Below, in pieces: positions 10,251 to 20,767 of a stretch of DNA of 64,000 nucleotides. The translations under genes were made by a program, and so were the position numbers. Each line of letters begins with the position of its first letter. Within the stretch, counting starts at the first letter, position 1. Origin of the DNA: Flavobacteriaceae bacterium (GTDB lineage: Bacteria; Bacteroidota; Bacteroidia; Flavobacteriales; Flavobacteriaceae); NCBI GenBank assembly GCA_002862755.1, contig PKDY01000050.1, positions 1-64,000 on the forward strand. The letters are read 5' to 3'. The notes beneath the pieces were generated by a model. It was given only the letters and a program-made list of their open reading frames with translations. It did no database searches and was not told where the DNA came from.

Positions 10251-10338
10251 GGAGAGGTGTCCGAGAGGTCGAAGGAGCATGCCTGGAAAGTATGTATGCC
10301 CCTAAAGGGCATCGAGGGTTCGAATCCCTTCCTCTCCG
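10251..10338 (+). tRNA. tRNA-Ser(GGA)
   Basis: GGAGAGG...CCTCTCC acceptor stem, anticodon loop CTGGAAA, long variable arm, T-arm GGTTCGAATCCC. Confidence 0.95.
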
Positions 10339-10417
10339 CAGGAATAAAATATTTTTAATTTCATAAATAATTTTATACATTTAACCCAATTAACTAATTA
10401 AATTAAGAACAAAAGCG

Positions 10418-11251
10418 ATGAAAAGATTATTTTCTATTTTAGCAATCACAGGGCTTATGACTTTTGGTAACATTCAAGCTCAAGACCAACCTACTGATGC
10501 AGATACTACTGCAACAGCTACTCAAATGGTTGATGATTCAACTGATGATACAGTAGCTACAGACGATGCAGTAACATCTGACGAAGAAGTTGTTGATGTT
10601 GTTACTACAACAGAAGACGAAGCAACTTTTACTCAAAAAATGAAACAACGTTTCATTGAAGGAGGTCCTGGATTTATGGGAATTGTATTAATCTGTTTGA
10701 TTTTAGGATTAGCAATTGCTATCGAAAGAATTATTTATTTAAATCTTTCAACTACTAACTCTAAAAAATTAATTGCAGACGTAGAAGATGCATTAAAATC
10801 TGGTGGTGTTGAAGCTGCAAAAGAAGTTTGTAGAAACACTTCTGGTCCAGTAGCATCTATTTTCTATCAAGGATTAGACAGACAAGCTCACGGAATTGAT
10901 TCTGCAGAGAAAGCTGTTGTAGCTTATGGTGGAGTACAAATGGGACAATTAGAGAAAAACGTATCTTGGATTTCTTTATTCATCGCGTTAGCACCGATGT
11001 TAGGATTCATGGGAACAGTAATTGGTATGATTGAGGCGTTTGACCAAATTCAATCTGCTGGATCTATGGAGCCATCATTAGTTGCTGGAGGTATTAAAGT
11101 TGCCTTATTAACAACAGTATTCGGTCTTATTGTAGCTATTATTTTACAAATTTTCTATAACTATATTATCGCTAAAATCGATTCTATCGTTAATGATATG
11201 GAAGACGCATCAATTAGCTTAATTGATATCTTGTCTGATTACAGAAAATAA
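10418..11251 (+). CDS. exbB: MotA/TolQ/ExbB proton channel family protein
   Basis: Signal peptide, acidic linker, then TolQ/ExbB-type TMs (GFMGIVLICLILGLAIAIERIIYL; APMLGFMGTVIGMIEAFDQI). Confidence 0.88.
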   Translation: MKRLFSILAITGLMTFGNIQAQDQPTDADTTATATQMVDDSTDDTVATDDAVTSDEEVVDVVTTTEDEATFTQKMKQRFIEGGPGFMGIVLICLILGLAIAIERIIYLNLSTTNSKKLIADVEDALKSGGVEAAKEVCRNTSGPVASIFYQGLDRQAHGIDSAEKAVVAYGGVQMGQLEKNVSWISLFIALAPMLGFMGTVIGMIEAFDQIQSAGSMEPSLVAGGIKVALLTTVFGLIVAIILQIFYNYIIAKIDSIVNDMEDASISLIDILSDYRK

Positions 11252-11272
11252 TAACATAAAAAGACAATTCTC

Positions 11273-11695
11273 ATGAATTTACACAAGATAACAAAATTTG
11301 CAGCTATCATTCTTGCAGTGGTAAGTGTTCTATTCTTAGGATTACTTATGGCTTCTTCAGAAGATGGTGCAGACAATAAATGGATTACTCCTTTAATTTA
11401 TTTATCTTATATTGTACTTGCAATTTGTATTGGTATTGTATTGATATATGTATTAAAGAATTTGTTTTCCGATTCAGAAAATTTAAAAAAGACTTTAATT
11501 TCAGTTGCTTTATTTGCTGGAGTATTAGTAGTTTCTTACTTACTTGCAAATGGAGATGATGTTAGAGCTAATGGAGAAGTATATTCAGGTTCAACACCAA
11601 AATTAGTAGGTGCAGGATTGAATGCTTTTTACATCCTTACAGTTGTTGCTTTAGGAACAATGGTTTGGGCTGGATTCACAAAAATTAAAAAATAA
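11273..11695 (+). CDS. Four-TM membrane protein in the ExbB/ExbD operon
   Basis: Short hydrophobic ORF between exbB and exbD, same strand, tight spacing. Confidence 0.7.
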   Translation: MNLHKITKFAAIILAVVSVLFLGLLMASSEDGADNKWITPLIYLSYIVLAICIGIVLIYVLKNLFSDSENLKKTLISVALFAGVLVVSYLLANGDDVRANGEVYSGSTPKLVGAGLNAFYILTVVALGTMVWAGFTKIKK

Positions 11696-11697
11696 TT

Positions 11698-12309
11698 ATG
11701 GCAAAAAGAGAAGCACCAGAGGTAAATGCTGGTTCTATGGCAGATATTGCTTTCCTTCTTTTAATCTTCTTCTTGGTCACAACTACCATTGGAGTTGATC
11801 AGGGAATCAATAGATTGTTGCCTAGATATGAAGAAAATCCACCGGTTCCGCCAATTAACGAAAGAAATATTATGCGTGTTTTAGTAAACCGTGATAATCA
11901 GCTTTTAGTTAATGAGAAACCTATGGATATCAGAGAGTTAAGGCAAGCGGCTATAGATTTCTTAGATAATAATGGAGCACAACAATGTTCGTATTGTCAA
12001 GGAAAAAAAGACCCAAATTCGTCTGATGGACCAGATGATGCAGTTATCTCTTTAATGAATGACGGTCAAACTACCTATGAAACATATATTGCTGTTCAAA
12101 ACGAGCTTGTAGCGGCTTACTATTTCTTAAGAGATAGAGAAAGTATGAGACGTTACAATAGAAAGTATACAGAAATAGAGTATATAGCAAATGACCCAGC
12201 ATCAAAAGCGGTAGATGGATTAATTGATGATTTACAACCAAAGGTTAAATTGATTCAAGATTTATATCCAATGAGGCTTTCAGAAGCAGAACCAAAAAAG
12301 AATCAATAA
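11698..12309 (+). CDS. exbD: Biopolymer transporter ExbD
   Basis: MAKREAPEVNAGSMADIAFLLLIFFLVTTTI; ExbD N-terminal TM with Asp. Confidence 0.88.
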   Translation: MAKREAPEVNAGSMADIAFLLLIFFLVTTTIGVDQGINRLLPRYEENPPVPPINERNIMRVLVNRDNQLLVNEKPMDIRELRQAAIDFLDNNGAQQCSYCQGKKDPNSSDGPDDAVISLMNDGQTTYETYIAVQNELVAAYYFLRDRESMRRYNRKYTEIEYIANDPASKAVDGLIDDLQPKVKLIQDLYPMRLSEAEPKKNQ

Positions 12310-12329
12310 CCCTTTAAGTTTTAGAAATT

Positions 12330-12803
12330 ATGTCTAAATTTAAAAAGAAAAAATCGGGTGGAACACCTGGAATTTCCACAGCATCGTTACCGGATATTGT
12401 ATTCATGCTTTTGTTCTTCTTTATGACTGCTACTACCATGAAGGATAGTGATTTGATGATTGAAAACAGATTGCCTAAAGCAGATCAAACTGCTAAATTG
12501 CATAAGAAAAACTACATCATGTATATTTATGTAGGTAAACCAAAAGCAAATTATGCAAATAAATTAGGTGGATCAGATCGTATTCAGTTAAATGATAAAA
12601 TCTCATCGGTTTCAGATATTAGAAGTTTTGTAATTACTGAAAGAGCTGAAAGAAACTCTGAGGATGAGAAATATTTAACGGCTTCTTTAAAAATTGATAA
12701 AGAAGTTAGAATGGGATTGATACAAGATATCAAAACTGAGTTACGTAAAGTGGAACAATTAAAAGTTAACTATACAACAAATAAAGGTAACCCTTTAGAT
12801 TAA
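12330..12803 (+). CDS. exbD: Biopolymer transporter ExbD (second copy)
   Basis: STASLPDIVFMLLFFFMTATTMK; ExbD N-terminal TM. Confidence 0.87.
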   Translation: MSKFKKKKSGGTPGISTASLPDIVFMLLFFFMTATTMKDSDLMIENRLPKADQTAKLHKKNYIMYIYVGKPKANYANKLGGSDRIQLNDKISSVSDIRSFVITERAERNSEDEKYLTASLKIDKEVRMGLIQDIKTELRKVEQLKVNYTTNKGNPLD

Positions 12804-12829
12804 TTAATCTTTTCGTTTAAATATAAGTA

Positions 12830-12855
12830 AAAGGTACGCATAGCGTACCTTTTTT
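12830..12855 (+). terminator. Terminator of the exbBDD operon
   Basis: AAAGGTACGCATAGCGTACCTTTTTTT hairpin plus T-tract. Confidence 0.85.
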
Positions 12856-12889
12856 TATTAATTTTATAATCTAATTCCAAATAATTGAA

Positions 12890-13576
12890 ATGCGTAGACT
12901 GTTATTGTTGTTATACTTAAGTGTTGTTGCTGTATCTTTTTCTCAAGAAATTGATGAAAGAAAAATTCCGGTTGACTCACTTTTTAGAGAAGATCAATTC
13001 TATTTTTCAATAACGTATAATTTACTGAGAAATGCACCAAGTGGGTATTCACAGTATTCTTTTTCTTCTGGGGTAACTTTAGGTTTTTTAAGAGATATGC
13101 CTATTACAAAAGATAGAAAATGGGCTATTGGTTTAGGATTAGGATATTCTTATAATGATATTAAGCACAATCTTAAAATTGCTACAGATGCCATTTCTGG
13201 TCAAAATTCCTATAGTATTGATAATAGTTACAATAAAAGCAAATTGCGTTTACATTATGTTGAAGTACCACTTGAAATTAGATGGCGCAATGCAAGTTAC
13301 GAAAGTCATAAGTTTTGGAGGATTTATACTGGGTTTAAAGTGAGTTATTTGTTTGCTAGTAAAAGTATTTTTGAATCCAATACTGAGAGTTACGGTATAA
13401 GAAATAGTAATGAACTCACTAAAATTCAATATGGCCCCTATTTAAGCGTAGGGTATAATACCATTAATATGTATGCCTATTATGGTTTACAATCTAATTT
13501 TGACAATGTTAAAATTGATGGAAAAGATTTAGGGCTAAATTCTTTTAATGTAGGTTTTATCTTTTATATTTTATAA
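12890..13576 (+). CDS. porT: PorT/SprT family outer membrane protein (T9SS/gliding)
   Basis: Signal peptide; REDQFYFSITYNLLRNAPSGYSQYSFSSGVTLGFLRDMPI resembles Flavobacterium SprT/PorT. Confidence 0.8.
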   Translation: MRRLLLLLYLSVVAVSFSQEIDERKIPVDSLFREDQFYFSITYNLLRNAPSGYSQYSFSSGVTLGFLRDMPITKDRKWAIGLGLGYSYNDIKHNLKIATDAISGQNSYSIDNSYNKSKLRLHYVEVPLEIRWRNASYESHKFWRIYTGFKVSYLFASKSIFESNTESYGIRNSNELTKIQYGPYLSVGYNTINMYAYYGLQSNFDNVKIDGKDLGLNSFNVGFIFYIL

Positions 13577-14182
13577 CCAAAAATACCAAAAACTCACCTG
13601 TGAAATGATTCCAATACAACTGCCTATAACCAACTCAATAGGTGTGTGAGATTTCATGTATAAGCGAGAAGAAGCCACAAAACCAATCATTACAATCATA
13701 AAGGCAATACTATTGATTAAAGGAATTTGTAGATGAATGCTTAGTGCATAAATAAAAGTCGCTAAAGAACAAACCGCTATCATGTGTAAGCTTGCTTTAA
13801 ACTTTAGTACAACTGCAATAAACGCCATTATAGAGCTAAAAAATCCCCCTAGGAAGAAATAATAGAGTTCAGGAATAGTGTCGAATGAGTTACTGAATTT
13901 AATAAGCATGAAAAGGAGTACTGCTTGAATCATAATAGGTACTTTCCGCTCTTTTAAATTGGCTTCAGTAAATGATGTAACTAATCCTATTGACAGAAAC
14001 AAATAATACAAGGATAAAGGCAATAATACGGTTAGGATACTTACTTGAAGTAGTATCATGTAAAATAAGGTATTATATACATACATTTGGGACACTAAAA
14101 AATAAAAAAAAGTACCATACACTGAAATAAATATAGGATGGAAAACGTATGAAAAAAAAGGAAGTACTTTTTTTAAATCCAT
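13571..14182 (-). CDS. Integral membrane protein, possibly PAP2-like
   Basis: Multi-TM ORF; C-terminal SSRLYMKSHTPIELVIGSCIGI resembles the PAP2 C-terminal motif. Confidence 0.55.
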   Translation of the reverse strand: MDLKKVLPFFSYVFHPIFISVYGTFFYFLVSQMYVYNTLFYMILLQVSILTVLLPLSLYYLFLSIGLVTSFTEANLKERKVPIMIQAVLLFMLIKFSNSFDTIPELYYFFLGGFFSSIMAFIAVVLKFKASLHMIAVCSLATFIYALSIHLQIPLINSIAFMIVMIGFVASSRLYMKSHTPIELVIGSCIGIISQVSFWYFWL

Positions 14183-14185
14183 ATC

Positions 14186-15652
14186 CTAAATTTCTTTTCT
14201 TAAACGCGCAACAGGAATGTCTAATTGTTCTCTGTATTTTGCAACAGTTCTTCTAGCGATAGGATAACCTCTTTCTTTTAGCATTTCAGCTAGTTTATCG
14301 TCAGGAAGTGGTTTTTTCTTGTCTTCTTCACTAATTACTACTTCAAGTATTTTTTTAATTTCAATTGTAGAAACATCCTCTCCTTGGTCATTTTTCATGG
14401 CTTCACTAAAGAATTCTTTGATTAATTTAGTGCCATAAGGTGTTTCAACATATTTGCTATTTGCTACTCTTGAAACTGTGGAAATATCTAAGCCAATTAA
14501 ATCGGCAATGTCTTTTAAAATCATTGGTTTTAATTTGGTTTCATCACCATCTAAGAAATATTCTTCTTGATAATGCATAATCGCATTCATGGTAACATAT
14601 AAAGTTTCCTGACGTTGTCTAATGGCATCAATGAACCATTTAGCAGAATCTAACTTCTGTTTGATAAACTGAACGGCATCTTTTTGTGCATTGGATTTCT
14701 CAGAGGACACTTTATAGCTTTGAAGCATTTCCTGGTAATCTTTGGAAACGTGTAATTCAGGAGTGTTTCTTCCGTTTAATTGTAGTTCCAGTTCTCCGTC
14801 AACAATGCGTATGGTAAAATCAGGTACGACATGTTCAATGGGTTTTTGGTTCCCATCATAGGCACCTCCAGGTTTTGGATTTAATTTTTCAATTTCGTCA
14901 ATTACTTTACGAAGTTGGTCTTTTGAAATTTCGTATTTTAATAGCAGTTTTTCATAATGTTTTTTAGTAAAAGCATCAAACTGATTTTCAATAACATCAA
15001 TAGCCAGCTCAATAGAATCGGTAGGTGTTTTATGTTTTAATTGGAGTAATAAACACTCTTGTAAATCTCTTGCAGCTACACCAGAAGGTTCTAGCTCTTG
15101 AACAATCCCAAGGATGCGTGTTACGGTCTTTTCGTCTGTATAAATTCCTTGTGTGAAAGCTAAATCATCTACAATATCTTGTATGCTTCTTCGGATATAA
15201 CCCATGTCATCAATACTACCAACCAAAAATTCAGCAATATCTCGTTCTTCATCGGTTAAAATAAAAGTGTTCAATTGATTCAGTAAATCTTGATGAAAGG
15301 TTACACCAGCAATAAATGGCATACTGTTGTCTTCATCATCATCACTGTAATTGTTGGTTTGGTACTTATAATCGGGCGTTTCGTCGTTACTTAAATAATC
15401 ATCAATATTAATGTCTTCAGCTTCAATGCGCTCTCCTTCATAATCATCATAATCGTCACTATTGGAAACATCATCGTATTCGTCATATTCCGAACGTTCT
15501 TCTTTACCATTTTCTAGAGCAGGATTTTCTACTAATTCTTCTTGAAGACGTTGTTCAAATGCTTGCGTAGGTAACTGAATTAACTTCATCAACTGAATTT
15601 GTTGAGGAGATAATTTTTGAGATAATTTAAATTGTAAACTTTGCTTTAACAT
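14186..15652 (-). CDS. rpoN: RNA polymerase sigma-54 factor
   Basis: MLKQSLQFKLSQKLSPQQIQLMKLIQLP and RPON box-like IARRTVAKYREQLDIPVARLRKEI. Confidence 0.96.
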   Translation of the reverse strand: MLKQSLQFKLSQKLSPQQIQLMKLIQLPTQAFEQRLQEELVENPALENGKEERSEYDEYDDVSNSDDYDDYEGERIEAEDINIDDYLSNDETPDYKYQTNNYSDDDEDNSMPFIAGVTFHQDLLNQLNTFILTDEERDIAEFLVGSIDDMGYIRRSIQDIVDDLAFTQGIYTDEKTVTRILGIVQELEPSGVAARDLQECLLLQLKHKTPTDSIELAIDVIENQFDAFTKKHYEKLLLKYEISKDQLRKVIDEIEKLNPKPGGAYDGNQKPIEHVVPDFTIRIVDGELELQLNGRNTPELHVSKDYQEMLQSYKVSSEKSNAQKDAVQFIKQKLDSAKWFIDAIRQRQETLYVTMNAIMHYQEEYFLDGDETKLKPMILKDIADLIGLDISTVSRVANSKYVETPYGTKLIKEFFSEAMKNDQGEDVSTIEIKKILEVVISEEDKKKPLPDDKLAEMLKERGYPIARRTVAKYREQLDIPVARLRKEI

Positions 15653-15732
15653 CGTGAAATGGGATCTAAAACTAAAAATCGTTTAGTCGAATACACAAAT
15701 ATACGACTAAACGATTAATTAAATAAAGAATA

Positions 15733-17169
15733 TTAAAATTCTGCGTTTTGTGGTGTTCTCGGGAAAGGAATTACATCACGAATATTAGTCATTCCTGTTA
15801 CAAATAAAACCAATCTTTCAAATCCTAATCCAAAACCAGAATGTACTGCAGATCCAAATCTTCTAGTGTCTAAATACCACCATAATTCTTCTTCTTCAAT
15901 ACCTAATGCTTTCATTTTTTCAATAAGAACATCCAAACGTTCTTCTCTTTGAGAACCTCCAACAATTTCTCCAATTCCAGGGAAAAGAATATCCATAGCT
16001 CTTACTGTTTGTCCATCATCATTTAAACGCATGTAAAAGGCTTTAATTTTGGCAGGATAATCAAATAAAATTACAGGACATTTGAAGTGTTTTTCTACTA
16101 AGAAACGTTCGTGTTCACTTTGTAAATCAGCACCCCATTCGTCAATAATGTAATTGAATTTTTTGTTTTTATTGGGCTTGCTATTTTTTAAGATATCAAT
16201 AGCTTCAGTATAAGAAACACGTTTGAAATTGTTGTCTAATACAAAGTTTAATTTTTGTAATAAACTCATTTCGCTGCGCTCTGCTTGTGGTTTTGATTTT
16301 TCTTCTTCTAAAAGGCGGCTTTCTAAGAATTTTAAATCATCTTCACATTTTTCAACCGTATATTTAATTACATATTTAATGAAGTCTTCTGCTAAATCCA
16401 TATTGGCTGCTAAATCATTAAAAGCAACCTCTGGTTCAATCATCCAAAACTCTGCTAAATGGCGAGAAGTATTTGAATTTTCTGCTCTAAAAGTAGGTCC
16501 GAAAGTGTAAATTTGACCTAATGCCATAGCAAAAGTTTCTCCTTCTAATTGACCAGAAACGGTTAAGTTGGTTTGTTTGCCAAAGAAATCTTCTTTATAA
16601 TTTACGCTTCCATCTTCATTTCTAGGAGCTGAACCATCTAATGGTAAAGCGGTTACTTTAAACATTTCACCAGCACCTTCAGCATCTGAACCTGTAATAA
16701 TAGGTGTGTTTACATACACAAATCCTTTTTCTTGAAAATATTGATGTACTGCAAATGACAATACGGAACGCACACGCATAATGGCACCAAATGCATTGGT
16801 ACGAACTCTTAAGTGGGCATTTTCACGTAGAAATTCTAAAGAATGTTTTTTAGGTTGGATAGGATATTTTTCAGCATCACTATCTCCTAAGATTTCAATT
16901 TTTGTAACTTGAATTTCAACCGATTGTCCTTTACCTTGACTCTCTTGTAATGTTCCTGTTACAGAAACAGCAGCTCCTGTTGTGATTCTTTTTAAGGTTT
17001 CCTCAGCAGTGTTTTCAAAATCTACAACACACTGAATATTATTTATGGTTGATCCATCATTTAAAGCAATAAACTGATTGTTTCTAAAAGTTCTTACCCA
17101 ACCTTTAGCGGTTACTTCTTGTAGTGTTTTAGTATTGTTTAATAGGTCTATGACTTTAATATGTTTCAT
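15733..17169 (-). CDS. asnS: Asparagine--tRNA ligase
   Basis: Class II aaRS motifs ([50 protein letters not shown]). Confidence 0.95.
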   Translation of the reverse strand: MKHIKVIDLLNNTKTLQEVTAKGWVRTFRNNQFIALNDGSTINNIQCVVDFENTAEETLKRITTGAAVSVTGTLQESQGKGQSVEIQVTKIEILGDSDAEKYPIQPKKHSLEFLRENAHLRVRTNAFGAIMRVRSVLSFAVHQYFQEKGFVYVNTPIITGSDAEGAGEMFKVTALPLDGSAPRNEDGSVNYKEDFFGKQTNLTVSGQLEGETFAMALGQIYTFGPTFRAENSNTSRHLAEFWMIEPEVAFNDLAANMDLAEDFIKYVIKYTVEKCEDDLKFLESRLLEEEKSKPQAERSEMSLLQKLNFVLDNNFKRVSYTEAIDILKNSKPNKNKKFNYIIDEWGADLQSEHERFLVEKHFKCPVILFDYPAKIKAFYMRLNDDGQTVRAMDILFPGIGEIVGGSQREERLDVLIEKMKALGIEEEELWWYLDTRRFGSAVHSGFGLGFERLVLFVTGMTNIRDVIPFPRTPQNAEF

Positions 17170-17199
17170 TTTGTTAAAATTTAATATGCAAATATAAAA

Positions 17200-19611
17200 T
17201 TATTCGTTTTCAGTTTCAATTTCTTCTTTATCTTCTGCTAAAATATCTATTGTAGGTTCTGTAAATTCTTGTTCGTTTGCAATAGAACGCTCTAATGAAA
17301 GTAATAATGCAGGTAAAAAAATCAAGTTGGATAACATGGCAAATAATAAGGTGGTAGCAACCAATCCTCCTAAAGCAATAGTGCCTCCAAAACTAGATAA
17401 AGTAAATACCGAAAATCCAAAGAAAAGTACTACAGAAGTATACAACATACTTACACCAGCATCTTTTACCGTGTTGTATACTGATTTCTTGATTCTCCAA
17501 TTGTTAGCTATCAACTCTTGACGGTATTTCGCCAAAAAGTGAATGGTATCATCAACCGAAATACCAAAAGCAATACTAAATACCAAAATCGTTGAAGGTT
17601 TAATAGGAACTTCTAAAAAGCCCATCAATCCAGCGGTGATAATTAATGGAAGAATATTTGGTAGTAAAGAAATTATAATCATTTTGAAAGATCGGAACAA
17701 ATAAGCCATTAATAAAGAAATCAAGAATATAGCAAATAGTAAAGAAATGACTAAGTTGTGCACTAAATAATGCGTTCCTTTTTCAAATATATAGGCTTTA
17801 CCAGTAATGGCAACATCATATCTTTCTTTTGGAAAAAGCTTTTCAATTTTTTGAGCCAATCGTTCTTCCGTATGTTTCATTTTATCGGTACCAATGTCTC
17901 TCATGAATGTTGTAATTCTCACAAATTGACCTGTACTATCAATATAACTTTTTAAAAGATTTTCTTTACCTTTTCCGGTAGAGTTTTTGATATAAGATAA
18001 TATAAAAGCTTCTTCTTGTTTCGTTGGAAGTTCGTAATATTCTGGATTCCCATTATAATAAGTCTGTTTGGCATATTTTAACAAATTCACCAAAGAAACA
18101 GGTTTGGAAAGTTCTGGAATTTCTTCAATCGTTTCTTGAAGCTCGTTAATCCTTTTTAAAGTAGCCGATTTTAAAGCGCCTTTTGGACGTTTGGTATCAA
18201 TCATGATTTCTAATGGCATCACACCATCAAACTCTTTTTCGTAAAAGCGAATATCTTCGAAAAAGCCAGTGTTTTTAGGCATGTCTTCAATAACACTTCC
18301 AGAAATACGCATTTGTGTAATTCCAATGATTCCAAAGACTAATAAGCCAATCGCTACGGAATAAATAGCAATCGTTTTTTTCTTAATAGTAACTAAAATC
18401 CAATCAATAAAAAACTGGATATAATTTTTCTCTAAATGGGCCAAATGCTTGTCTTTTGGCAAAGGCATGTAGCTGTAAAGAATTGGGATAATTATTAAAC
18501 TTAAAAAGAATAAAAAGATAATATTCAAGGAAGCTATAATTCCAAACTCTTTTAATAAATCACTATCGGTTATGATGAAAGTAGCAAATCCAGCAGCGGT
18601 AGTTAAATTGGTCATTAAAGTGGCATTACCTACTCTTGAAATGACGCGTTGTAAAGATTTAGCTTTATTTCCGTGTTTTTTAATTTCTTGTTGGTACTTA
18701 TTAATCAAGAAAATACAGTTGGGTATACCAATAACAATAATTAATGGAGGAATAATTGCAGTTAAAACGGTAATTTCATAATTCAACAAACCAATCGTTC
18801 CGAACGACCACATTACTGCTATAATTACAATAATCATTGAAATAAAAGTAGCTCGGAAACTTCGGAAAAAGAAAAAGAAAAGTAACGAAGTAATTCCTAA
18901 AGCAGCTCCTACAAATAGACCAATTTCTCCTAATATACTTTTCGAATTTAAGGTTCTAATGTAAGGCATTCCTGAAATTTTTAAATCAATTCCAGTGGCT
19001 TTTTCAAAAGCCTCTACTCTTTTTTCGTTAAGATACTTGTCGACAAATTCTTTTCGCTTAGAGGTGTTTACAATATCTTTATTGATGTAAATGGCAAATC
19101 GAACTGCTCCAGATTCTTTGTTGAACAACATGCTTTCATAAAAAGGCAAATTGTTAAACAGTTCCTCTTTTTTTTCTTTTAAATACGCATCAGAAAACTG
19201 GTCGTTATTCACAAAAGGAACTAAGTTGAATTTTTGATTTAAAGTATCTTTTTTTAATACTTTAAGATCACTTATAGATAATGTTAAATCAACTGCTTTA
19301 TCTTTTTTAATTTCATTGATGAATTCTTCCCAAAGGCGAACGTTTTTCTCTGTAAAAAAAGCATCATCTTTAAAACCTATTACAATAAGATTTCCTTCTT
19401 CACCAAACTTTTCTAAGAAAAGGTTATACTGCATGGAAATGTCATTGTCTTTTGGAAGTATGTTTGCCTCAGTATAGGTCATTCGAATTTTTTGCCATTG
19501 GAATGCCATAAACAAGGTAAATAACACCAATGCCACTAAAAGACCTATTCTGTTGCGTAATATCTTGCTAGCAATAAAATCCCAAAAACTGGTCGTTAGC
19601 CATTTAATCAT
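17200..19611 (-). CDS. MMPL/RND family transporter
   Basis: 803 aa, two sets of TM repeats, ILVFSIAFGISVDDTIHFLAKYRQE. Confidence 0.88.
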   Translation of the reverse strand: MIKWLTTSFWDFIASKILRNRIGLLVALVLFTLFMAFQWQKIRMTYTEANILPKDNDISMQYNLFLEKFGEEGNLIVIGFKDDAFFTEKNVRLWEEFINEIKKDKAVDLTLSISDLKVLKKDTLNQKFNLVPFVNNDQFSDAYLKEKKEELFNNLPFYESMLFNKESGAVRFAIYINKDIVNTSKRKEFVDKYLNEKRVEAFEKATGIDLKISGMPYIRTLNSKSILGEIGLFVGAALGITSLLFFFFFRSFRATFISMIIVIIAVMWSFGTIGLLNYEITVLTAIIPPLIIVIGIPNCIFLINKYQQEIKKHGNKAKSLQRVISRVGNATLMTNLTTAAGFATFIITDSDLLKEFGIIASLNIIFLFFLSLIIIPILYSYMPLPKDKHLAHLEKNYIQFFIDWILVTIKKKTIAIYSVAIGLLVFGIIGITQMRISGSVIEDMPKNTGFFEDIRFYEKEFDGVMPLEIMIDTKRPKGALKSATLKRINELQETIEEIPELSKPVSLVNLLKYAKQTYYNGNPEYYELPTKQEEAFILSYIKNSTGKGKENLLKSYIDSTGQFVRITTFMRDIGTDKMKHTEERLAQKIEKLFPKERYDVAITGKAYIFEKGTHYLVHNLVISLLFAIFLISLLMAYLFRSFKMIIISLLPNILPLIITAGLMGFLEVPIKPSTILVFSIAFGISVDDTIHFLAKYRQELIANNWRIKKSVYNTVKDAGVSMLYTSVVLFFGFSVFTLSSFGGTIALGGLVATTLLFAMLSNLIFLPALLLSLERSIANEQEFTEPTIDILAEDKEEIETENE

Positions 19612-19728
19612 CGTCTCAAAAATTAGAGCGCAAAGGTAATGATTCTTACTTAATTAGTTAGGTAACAACCAAAAGATTTAAGGAAATTTTAAATTCATAA
19701 ATGGATAATAAAATAAATATTGGATCAT

Positions 19729-20767
19729 TTATTTTATTAATTCTTTCATTTCATAATGTATAATAGCATTTTGTTTAAGATTGCTTAAACTCCAATCTTC
19801 CCATTCACTAGTATAAGGATTATAACCGCATTTTAAAGGTTTCGAAAATTGATTTTTTGGTTCTTCTAGGTAAGCACGGCAGTCTGTACAAATATATCGA
19901 AATTCACAATCTTTGCAAATATCAATTTGATCTTTAGTTGTATTCTAATATTTTTTAAAATCTTTATTTTGTAAAACTTCTTCTAGTTTAATATTTTTAA
20001 TATTTCCAAAAACTTCTGTCATTGAGGGACAGTTTTTAATATTACCTTCTTTATCAATAGCTATTTTTTTGTGTAGACAAGAATTATGGTTTAGGCCCTC
20101 TAGGTATGCATCTATATTTGCTACAAAATATCCATTAATAGCGCCACAAAAACTAAAATCTACCATTTGTTTTTTAGTAAATGTAATTATTTCTTTCGTA
20201 TAATTTTTTGGAGAAGAATGTAAAATGATATTTGTTAATCTATGATATTTAGAGCATAATTTTGAATAATTGATTTTAGGATTATATTTTGTTAACATTT
20301 GTATAGAAAGTAATCTACTGTCATTAAAAATTTCTAAAAATTGAATAAGTTGTTCATGATTATCGTTATAGAAGATTAAAAAACAATCTTGAATTCCTAA
20401 ATTGTCAAAAAGATTCTTTTAAAGAATTTAAATTATCAAAAGATTCTTCTGAATATTCTATTACTGCATTAGTAATTTTATAGGGTTTTTCAAAATTATT
20501 ACTTATTTTAGGAAAACGATTACTTTCGCTCAAAGTACATTCAAAAATAAATTCATTTTCTAATAAGAATTTTTTATATTCATTAATTATTTTGATATTA
20601 TTAAATTCAGTTTTTAATTTTTCAAAACCTAATATTTCATTGTTTTTTAGAATGTGATATAATGAATTAGGTATGTTTTTATAACTACTCCTTTGTAAAT
20701 CTATAATTATACTTTTATTAAATCCTTTACTAGGAATACAATTAGCAAAAAGTTTGTATGTATTCAT
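19729..20767 (-). pseudogene. Grasp-with-SPASM system SPASM-domain peptide maturase, disrupted by a frameshift and an in-frame TAG
   Basis: ORF 20405-20767 ends at TGA (20405-20407); shifting one base at an A5/T5 run (20407-20411) continues as DNLGIQDCFLIFYNDNHEQLIQFLEIFNDSRLLSIQ into ORF 19945-20298. That ORF stops at TAG (19945-19947) and the same frame continues as NTTKDQIDICKDCEFRYICTDCRAYLEEPKNQFSKPLKCGYNPYTSEWEDW...KELIK* (stop 19729). The Cys-rich C-terminus is SPASM-like. Confidence 0.82.

Noticed and set aside
10251-10338. tRNA-Ser as an integration site for a mobile element
   Set aside because: Flanking genes are an ordinary asparaginase and ExbB operon; no integrase or repeated tRNA 3' end seen.
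11950-12030. CSYCQGKKDP insertion in ExbD as a novel redox motif
   Set aside because: Similar Cys-containing segments are, to my recollection, common in Flavobacteriaceae ExbD proteins.
13060-13080. GGGGTAAC in porT and GTTACCCC at about 57466 as regulatory half-sites
   Set aside because: Both are inside coding sequence and isolated; expected by chance.
16255-16300. TTTCGCTGCGCTCTGC in asnS as another embedded repeat
   Set aside because: Encodes the [13 protein letters not shown] segment, which I believe is native to Flavobacterium AsnS.
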